Origin: Ancylobacter dichloromethanicus
GTDB taxonomy: Bacteria; Pseudomonadota; Alphaproteobacteria; Rhizobiales; Xanthobacteraceae
Direction of reading: 5' to 3'
DNA: 64,000 bases
Assembly: GCF_018390645.1 (NCBI RefSeq)
Contig: NZ_JAHBGC010000038.1
Location: 393,645 to 457,644 of the forward strand
Part shown: positions 33,547 through 41,663 of the stretch, one piece after another
Numbering within the stretch: the first letter of the stretch is position 1
How the letters are laid out: each line of letters begins with the position of its first letter
The notes under the pieces: generated by a model
Told to the model about the DNA's origin: nothing
The model's database searches: none
Seen by the model: the letters and a program-made list of their open reading frames with translations, nothing else
Position numbers and translations under genes: made by a program

Positions 33547-34272
33547 ATGGCTCGCGTTGCGTTGGTCACAGGGGGTACGCGCGGCATCGGCGCGGCCGTC
33601 TGCAAGGCACTGAAGGCGGCCGGCTACGAGGTGGCCGCCAGCTATGCCGGCAATGACGCGGCGGCCGCCGCGTTCACCGCGGAGACCGGCATTCCCGCCT
33701 TCAAATGGGACGTTGCCGACTTCGCGGCCTGCAAGGCCGGCATCGCCGAGGTGACCGCCGCGCTCGGTCCGGTCGAGGTGCTGGTCAACAATGCCGGCAT
33801 CACCCGCGACGGCATGCTGCACAAGATGACGCCCGAGAACTGGCACGCGGTGATCGACACCAACCTCACCTCGGTGTTCAACATGTGCCGCAACGTGATC
33901 GAGGGCATGCGCGAGCGCAGTTTCGGCCGCATCGTCAATATCTCGTCGATCAACGGCCAGAAGGGCCAGATGGGCCAGACCAACTATTCCGCCGCCAAGG
34001 CGGGCGAGATCGGCTTCACCAGGGCGCTGGCCCAGGAGGTCGCCCGCAAGGGCATCACCGTCAACGCCATCTGCCCGGGCTATATCGCCACCGAAATGGT
34101 GCTGGCGGTGCCCAAGGAGGTGCTGGAGAAGAGCATCCTTCCGCAGATTCCGGTCGGCCGGCTCGGCGAGGCGGAGGAAATCGCCCGCTGCGTGGTGTTC
34201 CTCGCCGCCGACGACGCCGGCTTCATCACCGGCTCGACGCTGGCGGCCAATGGCGGCCAGTATCTCGCCTGA
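33547..34272 (+). CDS. phaB: Acetoacetyl-CoA reductase
   Basis: Encodes 241 residues of the short-chain dehydrogenase family. It has the NADPH-binding TGGTRGIG near the N-terminus, NNAGITRDGMLHKM, and a catalytic Ser/Tyr/Lys set with Tyr147 and Lys151 in NYSAAKAG. ISSINGQKGQMGQTNYSAAKAG is typical of PhaB as opposed to FabG. It reduces acetoacetyl-CoA to (R)-3-hydroxybutyryl-CoA, the PHB monomer. A GGGGG-type ribosome binding region lies 6-10 nt before the ATG. It is probably co-transcribed with phaA. A GC hairpin at 34291-34311 follows the stop. Confidence 0.95.
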   Translation: MARVALVTGGTRGIGAAVCKALKAAGYEVAASYAGNDAAAAAFTAETGIPAFKWDVADFAACKAGIAEVTAALGPVEVLVNNAGITRDGMLHKMTPENWHAVIDTNLTSVFNMCRNVIEGMRERSFGRIVNISSINGQKGQMGQTNYSAAKAGEIGFTRALAQEVARKGITVNAICPGYIATEMVLAVPKEVLEKSILPQIPVGRLGEAEEIARCVVFLAADDAGFITGSTLAANGGQYLA

Positions 34273-34290
34273 GACGCGGTTCGCCGCCGC

Positions 34291-34311
34291 CGGGCGCAGG
34301 CTGTGCGCCCG
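34291..34311. terminator. Hairpin between phaB and the PepSY gene
   Basis: CGGGCGCA and TGCGCCCG pair around a GGCTG loop between two convergent genes. There is no T tract, so its efficiency as a terminator is uncertain. Confidence 0.5.
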
Positions 34312-34325
34312 GGGAGCGGACGGGT

Positions 34326-34586
34326 TCAGTCGCTCTCGGTCTTGAGAACCTTGCCGCTGGTGGGATCGATGTTCATCCCGACCTTCCGGCCGGCGGCGTT
34401 CGCGCCTTCGACCTCCCATTTCCCATCGTCCATCTCGATTTCGGCAATGGTTGCCATTCCATTGTCGTGGGCGATGCGTGTCGCCTCCTCAATGCCGATC
34501 GTCGGGGTCTGCGCCGGCGCCGGGGTGGCGGCGAAGGCGAAAAGCGGCAGGATGGCAATGGCGAGGAAGCGAGTCGGCGACGTCAT
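34326..34586 (-). CDS. Exported PepSY-domain protein
   Basis: Encodes 86 residues. A signal peptide (ILPLFAFAATPAPAQ) precedes a single small PepSY domain: GIEEATRIAHDNGMATIAEIEMDDGKWEVEGANAAGRKVGMNIDPTSGKVLKTE. PepSY domains bind or inhibit peptidases, or act as small periplasmic sensors. The exact role here is unknown. The gene stands alone between two plus-strand genes. A GGAG ribosome binding site lies just upstream of the ATG at 34586. Many Hyphomicrobiales carry several such short proteins. Confidence 0.82.
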   Translation of the reverse strand: MTSPTRFLAIAILPLFAFAATPAPAQTPTIGIEEATRIAHDNGMATIAEIEMDDGKWEVEGANAAGRKVGMNIDPTSGKVLKTESD

Positions 34587-34796
34587 GGGGAACTCCTGAA
34601 GCGCGGTGGTGACGCCGGAGGCGACCCGATCGGCCTGCGCCGCCATCGGGTCGGCGCGTGCTCTGGGGCAATCCGTCGCGGCCCGATTGGTTCCCTCATC
34701 GGTCGAGTGCTGCTGCCGAAGCCGCGGGCATGCGCCAAGACCCTTGGCTCCACCGTCCGTGCCGGCCATAACGGGTTCCCCATCCAAGGTGTCCCC

Positions 34797-35699
34797 ATGT
34801 CGCTTTCGACCGCCCACTCGACCCCCCGCCCGCTCGCCCGCCGTACCGCCACGCTCATCGGCTTCACCGCCATCCTGCTGTGGTCGACGCTGGCGCTGGC
34901 CACGTCCTCGACCGGCGCGGTGCCGCCCTTCCTGCTGACGGCGCTGACCTTCGCCATCGGCGGCGCGGTGGGGCTGGCCACGGCACTGGTGCGCGGCGTC
35001 GGGCTCTCCGTGCTGCGCCAGCCCTGGCCGGTGTGGCTGCACGGCGTCGGCGGGCTGTTCGGCTATCATTTCTTCTATTTCTCGGCGCTGAAGCTGGCGC
35101 CGCCGGCCGAGGCCGGCCTCATCGCCTATCTCTGGCCGCTGCTGATCGTGCTGTTCTCCGCCTTCCTGCCCGGCGAGAGGCTGCGTCCGGCGCATATTGC
35201 CGGGGCGCTGATGGGGCTCGCCGGCACGGTGGTGCTGCTCGGCGGGCGCGCCGGCGGCTTCGGCTTCGCGCCGGAATTCGTGCCGGGCTATCTCGCCGCG
35301 GCGCTGTGCGCGGTGATCTGGTCGGTCTATTCGGTGGCCTCGCGCCGCTTCGCCACGGTGCCGACCGAGGTGGTGGCGGGATTCTGCCTCGCCACGGCGG
35401 CGCTCTCCGCACTCTGCCACGCGCTGTTCGAGCCCGCGGTGTGGCCGGCCGGGGCGGGGGAGTGGCTGGCGGTGCTGGCGCTTGGCATCGGGCCGGTCGG
35501 TATCGCCTTCTACACCTGGGACATCGGCATGAAGCGCGGCGACATGCGCCTGCTCGGCGTCCTGTCCTATGCCGCGCCGGTGCTGTCGACGCTGCTGCTG
35601 GTGCTGGCGGGCTTCGCCGCGCTGAGCTGGTCGCTTGGCCTTGCCTGCGCGCTCATTGTCGGCGGCGCCGGCGTGGCGACGCTGCTGGCGCGGCGCTAG
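34797..35699 (+). CDS. EamA-family transporter (DMT superfamily)
   Basis: Encodes 300 residues with about ten membrane helices arranged as two EamA repeats. Features include FTAILLWSTLALATSSTGAVPPFLL in the first helix, PPAEAGLIAYLWPLLIVLFSAFLPGERL at the end of repeat one, and GIAFYTWDIGMKRGDMRLLGVLSYAAPVLSTLLL in repeat two. This resembles the YddG-type aromatic amino acid exporter group, but the substrate is not certain. The frame is open far upstream; I used the ATG at 34797, directly before the first hydrophobic segment. The gene is convergent with the cupin gene. Confidence 0.85.
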   Translation: MSLSTAHSTPRPLARRTATLIGFTAILLWSTLALATSSTGAVPPFLLTALTFAIGGAVGLATALVRGVGLSVLRQPWPVWLHGVGGLFGYHFFYFSALKLAPPAEAGLIAYLWPLLIVLFSAFLPGERLRPAHIAGALMGLAGTVVLLGGRAGGFGFAPEFVPGYLAAALCAVIWSVYSVASRRFATVPTEVVAGFCLATAALSALCHALFEPAVWPAGAGEWLAVLALGIGPVGIAFYTWDIGMKRGDMRLLGVLSYAAPVLSTLLLVLAGFAALSWSLGLACALIVGGAGVATLLARR

Positions 35700-35743
35700 A
35701 GCACGTGCCGATCACTTGCGACGCGCCAACTGATCGGAACACG
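35700..35743. repeat. Short inverted repeat between convergent genes
   Basis: CGTGCCGATCA and TGATCGGAACACG form an imperfect stem around a loop of about 16 nt. Similar GATCGGAAC palindromes are dispersed in rhizobial genomes. It lies between two convergent stop codons and may act as a terminator. Confidence 0.5.
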
Positions 35744-35757
35744 CCCCCACCGAGGCC

Positions 35758-36198
35758 TCAGCCCGGCGACCAGCCGGGCGGGGCCAGTTCGAAGCCGGCG
35801 AATTCGAACGCCGGCGCCACCGTGCAGCCGATCAGCGTCCAGCCGCCGAGGCTGCGGGCGGACTGCCAGGCGTCGCGCGGCACGATGCGCTGCGGCTCCT
35901 CGCCCGCCCCGACGCCCGGTCCCAGAATATGGGGGACGACCGGTCCGGCGCTGTCCCGCGCGATGCGCAGTTCCAGCGGCGCCCCGCCATACCAGTGCCA
36001 GATCTCGGCGGCATCGACGCGGTGCCAGTGCGACACCTCGCCGGCGGCCAGCAGATAATAGATCGCGGTCGAGACGGAGCGGCCTTCGGCCGAGCGGCGC
36101 ACATCGCGAAACGTCTCGCGAAAATGTCCACCCTCCGGATGCGGCGCGAGCGCCAGGAAAGCGATCACGTCCTGCGCGGAAAGTCCGTCCAGCCGCAT
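35758..36198 (-). CDS. Cupin family protein (DUF985)
   Basis: Encodes 146 residues. LAPHPEGGHFRETFRD, STAIYYLLAAGEVSHWHRVDAAEIWHWYGGAPLEL and the late segment GWTLIGCTVAPAFEFAGFELAPPGW are diagnostic of the DUF985/cupin_5 family. The histidines in HWHRVD and the Glu in AEIWHW probably bind a metal in the barrel. Enzymatic activity is unknown for most members. The gene starts 7 bp after the gloB stop, so it is co-transcribed with gloB. This might point to a role in aldehyde or sugar metabolism, which is only inference. Confidence 0.9.
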   Translation of the reverse strand: MRLDGLSAQDVIAFLALAPHPEGGHFRETFRDVRRSAEGRSVSTAIYYLLAAGEVSHWHRVDAAEIWHWYGGAPLELRIARDSAGPVVPHILGPGVGAGEEPQRIVPRDAWQSARSLGGWTLIGCTVAPAFEFAGFELAPPGWSPG

Positions 36199-36205
36199 GG
36201 GCACC

Positions 36206-36979
36206 TCAGCCGCGAAAATTGTTCTTGAGAGCGCGCAGTTCGGTGAACACCGCGCCCGGCTCGGCGCCGGCCAGGCCGATGCGGGCGGCAAGCTCGGGGT
36301 CGTCGGCGCGCATGAACGGGTTGGTGGCCTTCTCCGCGCCGATGGTGGTCGGCAGCGTCGGCTGGCCCGCGGCCCGCAGCGCCTCGATCTCCTCCAGCCG
36401 GGCGGCGACCGCCGCGTTGTCGGGGTCGACGCTGCGCGCGAAGCGGGCGTTGGCGAGCGTGTATTCGTGCCCGCAATAGACCGAGATGTCGTCCGGCAGG
36501 GTGCGCAACCGGGCGAGCGATTCCCACAGGACCGGCGGGGCGCACTCGAACGGACGGCCGCAGCCCATGACGAACAGCGTGTCGCCGGAGAACAGCAGGC
36601 GTTCGCCCTCGAACAGGAAGACGATGTGGCCCTTGGTGTGGCCGGGCGTTTCCAGCACCCGTCCCACCAGCCCGCCAACCGCCACCGGGTCGCCGTCCAC
36701 CACCGCGAAATCGAGCCCGGGAATGGTGTCCTGCTCGGCCTTCGGCCCGATGACGGTGGCGCCGAAGCGCTCCTTCAGCGCCTCGACGCCGGCGATATGG
36801 TCGGTGTGGTGGTGGGTGACGAGAATATGCGTGAGAGTCCAGTCCTCGCGCTCCAGCGCGGCGAGCACCGGCGCCACCTCCGGCACGTCGACGACGGCGG
36901 TCGCCTCCGTCACCGGGTCGCGCAGCAGCACCGCGTAATTGTCGGCGAGGCAGGGGATGAGCCGCAGTTCGGCGGGCAT
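36206..36979 (-). CDS. gloB: Hydroxyacylglutathione hydrolase (glyoxalase II)
   Basis: Encodes 257 residues. The metallo-beta-lactamase motif THHHTDH (residues 55-61) binds the binuclear metal site. LFSGDTLFVMGCGRPFE and YCGHEYTLANARFA are specific to glyoxalase II, and the C-terminal domain carries NPFMRADDPEL. It hydrolyses S-lactoylglutathione to lactate and glutathione, completing the pathway begun by the glyoxalase I encoded at 23.2 kb. I chose the ATG at 36979 (MPAELRLIPCLADNYAVLL) over an in-frame start 57 bp upstream because it begins at the conserved domain. Confidence 0.95.
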   Translation of the reverse strand: MPAELRLIPCLADNYAVLLRDPVTEATAVVDVPEVAPVLAALEREDWTLTHILVTHHHTDHIAGVEALKERFGATVIGPKAEQDTIPGLDFAVVDGDPVAVGGLVGRVLETPGHTKGHIVFLFEGERLLFSGDTLFVMGCGRPFECAPPVLWESLARLRTLPDDISVYCGHEYTLANARFARSVDPDNAAVAARLEEIEALRAAGQPTLPTTIGAEKATNPFMRADDPELAARIGLAGAEPGAVFTELRALKNNFRG

Positions 36980-37075
36980 GATGACCTCGAAGATTGGCGC
37001 TACGGAAGTGGCGGGGCAGCGGGCCGCCGCCGACACTCTAGTCCAGGCGCGCGGGCAGCGTCAGCCGCCGTCGCG

Positions 37076-37594
37076 TCAGCGGCATTCCTGCGCCGCGCGG
37101 TCCACCGCTGCGGACACGCCACTCAGAGAATAGGCGTCGGTCGTGACATTTCCACGCAGCGAGGTGCTCTTCACCACCACGTCCCGGCCCTTGCGCATGG
37201 CGTCCACCAGTCGCGTCTCCTCGGCGACATTGCGGACCCAGGCGCCGGTGCCGCGGGTATACAGCTCGAAATTGGCCGGGCCGATGGTGAGGGTGGCGTC
37301 GGTGCCCTCCTTCAGCGGGAAGCCCATCACCACGCTGACCTCGCCCTTCACATTCTCCGCCGTGCGGGTGGAAATGAAGAAATAGGCCGGGTCGCGCTTG
37401 AGGCCGGAAGGCAGGCGGGATTTGGGCTGGGACAGGGCGTAGCAGATCTTGCCGCTGCCGCTGGTGTCCACATAAACCCCCCAGTCGCCGAACTGTCCGA
37501 CGAGCTTGGGCGCACCCTGGGCTGTGGCGCCGCCTATTCCGATCGCTGCCAGCGCCAAGCCGGCGAGCGCCGCGCGCACGGTGCGTCGTGCCAT
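37076..37594 (-). CDS. Invasion-associated locus B (IalB) family protein
   Basis: Encodes 172 residues with a signal peptide (LAGLALAAIGIGGATAQ). The mature part has FGDWGVYVDTSGSGKICYALSQPK, AYFFISTRTAENVKGEVSVVMGFPLKEG and a C-terminal pair with AAVDRAAQECR. The two cysteines (KICYA and QECR) probably form a disulfide. The family is named after the Bartonella IalB protein, but it is common in free-living Hyphomicrobiales, where its role is unknown, so pathogenicity should not be inferred. It lies upstream of gloB on the same strand, about 96 bp away. Confidence 0.85.
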   Translation of the reverse strand: MARRTVRAALAGLALAAIGIGGATAQGAPKLVGQFGDWGVYVDTSGSGKICYALSQPKSRLPSGLKRDPAYFFISTRTAENVKGEVSVVMGFPLKEGTDATLTIGPANFELYTRGTGAWVRNVAEETRLVDAMRKGRDVVVKSTSLRGNVTTDAYSLSGVSAAVDRAAQECR

Positions 37595-37814
37595 GGTCTC
37601 TGTCCTCCGTATCGTCGGCCGCCGGAGCGGCCCCGTGATTCTCCGTATCGGCCGCCTCAGGGATATCCGCGCGTGCCGCGGCTGTGAACCCTTGGCATTC
37701 CGATGGGGCGACTTCGCCGCTTAAATGGCTGAAGACGGGCGGCAAATTGATGGCAGGGCGGAAGCTGTCCCACACAATCCCACCTCGCGCGACACCGTCG
37801 GCCCGGGCATCGGC

Positions 37815-38213
37815 TCAGCTCTGGCGCAGCCGCGCGATGGCCGCCCGGGCGGCCTCCCGGTGATCGGCGCCGATATGGCTGGCGAGAAGGTTGAGCGCGG
37901 TGGCGAGCACCGCCGCATCGTCGGTGAAGCCGAGGCCGAGGAAAACATCGGGTACCGCGTCGGTCGGGAGCAGGAAATAGGCGAGGGCGCCGAACAGCAG
38001 CGCGCGCACCCGGGTCGGGGTGTGGCGGTCGAGCGCGCAGTAATAGGCGGCCGCGGCATCCTCTGCGAACGGGATGCGCGACAGCGTCGCCGCCAGCTTC
38101 GGCCAGAAACGGGTCCTTACGCGGGCCTCGTCCTCGGCACTGGCGCCGAGGCGCTCAATGTCGTCGACATCGAAATCGACATCGACATCGAAAGAAGGGT
38201 CGGATCGATACAT
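37815..38213 (-). CDS. YkvA family protein (DUF1232)
   Basis: Encodes 132 residues. After an acidic N-terminal segment (DPSFDVDVDFDVDDIERL) comes the DUF1232 core ALLFGALAYFLLPTDAVPDVFLGLGFTDDAAVLATALNLLASHI, a hydrophobic hairpin with a conserved LLPTDAVPD. The function is unknown. The family is widespread, often in stress-related contexts. The start ATG at 38213 is supported by an AT-richer, A/G-containing leader; longer starts add a basic segment without homology. Confidence 0.88.
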   Translation of the reverse strand: MYRSDPSFDVDVDFDVDDIERLGASAEDEARVRTRFWPKLAATLSRIPFAEDAAAAYYCALDRHTPTRVRALLFGALAYFLLPTDAVPDVFLGLGFTDDAAVLATALNLLASHIGADHREAARAAIARLRQS

Positions 38214-38323
38214 CGTCTCAGCTCTCCGGAGCGTCCCGGAACGCCCCCGCAAGGTGGCGGCGCCAAATGACCGGTCTCCCCGTCAGATGGTTGCCGACGG
38301 GGCTCATTTCAACATCCCGGCCG

Positions 38324-38857
38324 TCACATCAGCGGGTAGGCGGCTTCCACCCGATAGGGGCCGCCGCCGACCGAGTCGCGCGAGGAATAGAGCACGAAGC
38401 GCGAGACCTGGAAGGTGGCGCTGCGGAAATAACCCCGCAAGGCGAGATAGTCCGCCACCTGACGCGGCGCGGCGTCGCGCAGCCGGGCGAGGGTGACGTG
38501 CGGGCGGAAATTGCGCCCCTCCGGCGGCAGGCCGATCCGCTTCATGGCCCGTTCGTGCTCGGCCTGAAGCTCGTTCAGCGCCTGGTTGGCCTTCACCCCG
38601 ACGAAGACCGAATGCGGCTTGTGATTGCCGAACTGGTCCACGCCCGACAGCGTGAGATCGAAGCCGAAACGCTCGATTTCGTCGAGCGAGGCGGCGGCGT
38701 CGCGGGCGACCACATGGTCGACATCGCCGATGAAGCGCAGCGTGACATGGTAGAAATCCGGGCTGATCCAGCGGGCGCCTGGCAGGCCGCCGCGCAGCAT
38801 CGACAAATGCTCGGCGACGTCGCTCGGAATTTCGAGGGCGGTGAAAAGCCGCGGCAT
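38324..38857 (-). CDS. thpR: RNA 2',3'-cyclic phosphodiesterase ThpR
   Basis: Encodes 177 residues of the 2H phosphoesterase superfamily. The two catalytic motifs are HVTLRF (about residues 37-42) and HVTLARL (about 121-127). MPRLFTALEIPSDVAEHL is the typical start. It hydrolyses 2',3'-cyclic phosphate ends of RNA, and older work on the same family described a tRNA 2'-5' ligase. The ATG at 38857 follows a GGAGGG ribosome binding site by 3 nt. The gene diverges from the MOSC gene across 196 bp. Confidence 0.92.
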   Translation of the reverse strand: MPRLFTALEIPSDVAEHLSMLRGGLPGARWISPDFYHVTLRFIGDVDHVVARDAAASLDEIERFGFDLTLSGVDQFGNHKPHSVFVGVKANQALNELQAEHERAMKRIGLPPEGRNFRPHVTLARLRDAAPRQVADYLALRGYFRSATFQVSRFVLYSSRDSVGGGPYRVEAAYPLM

Positions 38858-39053
38858 GCCCCCTCCTGTATGTTGCCGACAAGGGAACCCGTCGCTGATT
38901 GAGACGGATTCGTACGTCGAGGAAAAGCCAAAAATACGACAGACAGAACACGAGCCCGCCCACGCGGCTTGCGGCTGGGCGCGTGCGCTTTCAGGCGGTG
39001 CGCAAGCGCTCGTCTCCGGCTGACGCGGGCACCTCAAGCCGATATGGTGAGGC

Positions 39054-39887
39054 ATGATGAGCGAATCGACCGACGATCCCGAACTTTCGACCCCTGGCGC
39101 GGAGCCGGCGAAGTCTCTCAGCTTCGCCAGCGTCGATTCGATCTACCGTTACCCCGTCAAGGGGCTGACGCCCGAGCGGCTCGAACTGGTCGAGCTGGAG
39201 GCGGGGAAGTATTTTCCCGGCGACCGGCTCTTCGCCATCGAGAACGGCCCTTCCGGCTTCATCGCCGAGGCGCCGGCGTTCCAGCCGAAGATCAAGTTTC
39301 TGATGCTGATGCGCAATGAGCGCCTCGCCGCGCTCGACGCCCGCTTCGACGATGCCAGCGCCGAGCTGGTGATCCGCCACGAGGGCACCGAGGTCGTGCG
39401 CGGAAAGCTCGACACCGCGGAAGGGCGGGAGGCGATCGAGGCGTTCTTCCAGCGCTATTCGCGCTACGAGCTGCGCGGCGCGCCGCAGGTGCTGGTGGCA
39501 CCTCAGGGCTTCCGCTTCGTCGACACCACCGAAGGCTATGTGTCGCTGATCAATCTGGCGAGCTGCCGGGCGCTGGGCGAGATTGTCGGGCAGCCGGTCG
39601 ACCCGCTGCGCTTCCGTGGCAACCTTTATCTTGACGGCATGGAGCCCTGGGAGGAGTTCGACCTCGTCGGCCATACGATCGAGGTCGGCAATCAGGTGCG
39701 GCTCAAGATCACCCAGCGCATCTTCCGCTGCGCCGCCACCAATGTCGATCCGGCGACGGCCCGGCGCGACCTGGACCTGCCGGGGACGCTGATGCGCACC
39801 TTCGGTCACACCGATTGCGGCATCTTCGCCGAGATCGAGCAGGGCGGGCTGATCGCCGATGGCGATTCGGTGCGGATCACCGTCTGA
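39054..39887 (+). CDS. MOSC domain-containing protein
   Basis: Encodes 277 residues. An N-terminal MOSC_N beta barrel (VDSIYRYPVKGLTPERL) and the C-terminal MOSC domain are present, with LRFRGNLYLDGMEPWEEFDLVG and the conserved cysteine in IFRCAATNVDPATARRDLDLP (Cys226), which ligands the molybdenum cofactor in related mARC and YiiM proteins. It may reduce N-hydroxylated compounds or handle sulfurated Moco; the substrate is not known. ATGs at codons 1 and 2 are both possible. A strong bidirectional terminator separates it from the DUF4167 gene. Confidence 0.9.
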   Translation: MMSESTDDPELSTPGAEPAKSLSFASVDSIYRYPVKGLTPERLELVELEAGKYFPGDRLFAIENGPSGFIAEAPAFQPKIKFLMLMRNERLAALDARFDDASAELVIRHEGTEVVRGKLDTAEGREAIEAFFQRYSRYELRGAPQVLVAPQGFRFVDTTEGYVSLINLASCRALGEIVGQPVDPLRFRGNLYLDGMEPWEEFDLVGHTIEVGNQVRLKITQRIFRCAATNVDPATARRDLDLPGTLMRTFGHTDCGIFAEIEQGGLIADGDSVRITV

Positions 39888-39933
39888 AGCGCCATGCCGG
39901 CGCGCCCGGCCGGCGCACGTTTTTACTCATCGA

Positions 39934-39965
39934 CAAAAAAGGCCCGGCTGAGCCGGGCCTTTTTC
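39934..39965. terminator. Bidirectional rho-independent terminator
   Basis: AAAAAAGGCCCGGC and GCCGGGCCTTTTT flank a TGA loop. U tracts are present on both strands, so it serves both the MOSC gene and the convergent DUF4167 gene. Confidence 0.9.
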
Positions 39966-39986
39966 GTGTGATGGCGAACGCGGGGC

Positions 39987-41081
39987 CTATTCGGCGACTT
40001 CCGCCGGGGCCGGCTCGCCGCCTTCGCCTTCGGTCTCGCTGCGACGGTAGCGGCGGCGGCGGGTGCGCGGGGCGCGTGCCTCGCCGTCCTCGGCCGCGGC
40101 TTCCTCCGGCGCGGCCGCCGGCGGCTTCGCCGCGCGGGAGCGGCTTGGCTTGGGGGCGGGCGCCGGCGCCTCTGCGACCGGCGCGGCCTGCGCCGGCGCA
40201 GGATCGGCGGCCGGTGAAACCTCGGCCGGCCTGGCCTCGCTGGCCTCCGGCGCTTCGGCGGGGGCTTCCGCCTTGCGCGCCGGAGCGGGGCTCACCGGCG
40301 TCGTGCTGCCGGTCTGGGCGCTGCCGCTCTGGGTGATGAAGGCGGGCAGGCCGATCTCGGCCTCCACATCCGGCCCGAGGCGCGGCTGCGGCTGCTGGGC
40401 GGGGTCGCGGTAGCCGGCCTCGCCGCCTTCGCGGGGGGCGCGATTGTCGCGATAGGGACGGTTGTCACGCGCCCAGCGGCCCTCGCGCGGCTGGTCGGGC
40501 CGGTCGCGGTCCTGCCGTTCGCCACGGTCGCGGTCCTGGGTGCGGTCCTGATTGCGATCCTGGCCGCGATCGCGGCGGCTGTCGCGGTCGCGAAAGAAGT
40601 CGCGCTGGCCTTCGCGCGGCCCGCCTTCGCGCTGGCCGCCCTCGCGCGGACCATTGTCCCGCGCGCCGTTGTCGCGTTGTCCGCCGTCACGCGGGGCCTG
40701 CTGCTCGCGGGCCTGGAAGGCCGGCTGCTGGCCCTCGGCGCCGCCCTCCTCCATGTCGTCGTCGAAATCTTCCTCGTCGGCGTTGCGCTGGTAGGGCTGC
40801 CCCTGCACGCCGAACTGCGCCTGAGCGGCGGCGATGATGCGATAATAATGCTCGGCATGCTGGAGGTAGTTTTCCGCCGCCACATGGTCGCCGGTGGCCT
40901 GGGCATCACGCGCGAGCTGCTGGTATTTCTCGACGACATGTTGCGCGGAGCCACGCACCTTCACATCCGGGCCGTTGGACTCATAGACCCGCGTGAGCGG
41001 GTTCTGGCTGCGACGATTGCCGCTGTTGTTATTGTTGTTGTTGCGGCTACGCATACGCTTCTGCTGATTATTATTTCGCAT
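39987..41081 (-). CDS. DUF4167 domain-containing protein
   Basis: Encodes 364 residues. The conserved N-terminal domain begins MRNNNQQKRMRSRNNNN and continues LTRVYESNGPDVKVRGSAQHVVEKYQQLARDAQATGDHVAAENYLQHAEHYYRII. The region from about residue 125 to 240 is extremely rich in Asp, Arg, Gln, Gly and Asn (repeats such as RDRG, QDRN, PREGG). The C-terminal third is Ala/Pro/Glu-rich and ends with a basic RTRRRRYRR. The layout resembles low-complexity RNA-binding proteins. DUF4167 is specific to alphaproteobacteria and sits near prmC/prfA, here with a 582-bp gap. Function is unknown. Confidence 0.9.
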   Translation of the reverse strand: MRNNNQQKRMRSRNNNNNNSGNRRSQNPLTRVYESNGPDVKVRGSAQHVVEKYQQLARDAQATGDHVAAENYLQHAEHYYRIIAAAQAQFGVQGQPYQRNADEEDFDDDMEEGGAEGQQPAFQAREQQAPRDGGQRDNGARDNGPREGGQREGGPREGQRDFFRDRDSRRDRGQDRNQDRTQDRDRGERQDRDRPDQPREGRWARDNRPYRDNRAPREGGEAGYRDPAQQPQPRLGPDVEAEIGLPAFITQSGSAQTGSTTPVSPAPARKAEAPAEAPEASEARPAEVSPAADPAPAQAAPVAEAPAPAPKPSRSRAAKPPAAAPEEAAAEDGEARAPRTRRRRYRRSETEGEGGEPAPAEVAE

Positions 41082-41663
41082 CGAGCTGGGTCTCTGGTGC
41101 CGGTCGACAGCGGCGGGGCGAGCCCCGTTCGGTGCCGTGCAGGCGGGTCAATCACCATTGGGTCCGCAGTTCCGCTCCTTCGGCCTGGGGCCATCGGCAA
41201 CGGCACGGCGGGAAATCTCGCCGTCAGTCGGGGAAAGGCTGCCGCAGGCCGGAACCGCGAGGTTCCAGTCGTGCCACAGGTCGCCGTCGACCATCAGGCT
41301 TCTTCCATGGGAGCGCATCTCAAAGATGCCTCGCCGCCGGCCATGCCGACAACGATCCGTCCTGACCGCATTTCTCCGGCCCGGACCCGGCGCGCGCTTT
41401 TGCGCAGCAGCCGACCCCATGTTTCATCGCGCAACCGAAGCCGCGCCGATAAACTCTTGGAGCGTTCGCCCCTTTGAAACGGGTTGCATCCCGGCCTTCC
41501 GCAAGGGCCCGAATGCCACTGCCAGCGATGAGCACGGTCTCTCGGATCGAGGAGCGACCGGCAGTCAAATCACTAAAAGGCAGATGATGTCTCAGGACGA
41601 TTCCTGCAAACGACACTAATCGGTTCGGTATCTCGTTCCAAGCCCTTTTTTGCTGCAATGCCA
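41082..41663. other. 582-bp gap between prmC and the DUF4167 gene
   Basis: This stretch lies between two minus-strand genes usually found close together. One open frame (41320-41665, minus) starts with an ATG overlapping the prmC stop (TGATG) and encodes about 115 residues with six cysteines. Its composition is not typical and no family is recognised. The part near 41560-41650 is AT-rich for this genome and may hold a promoter. I see no RNA gene or repeat here. Confidence 0.35.
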
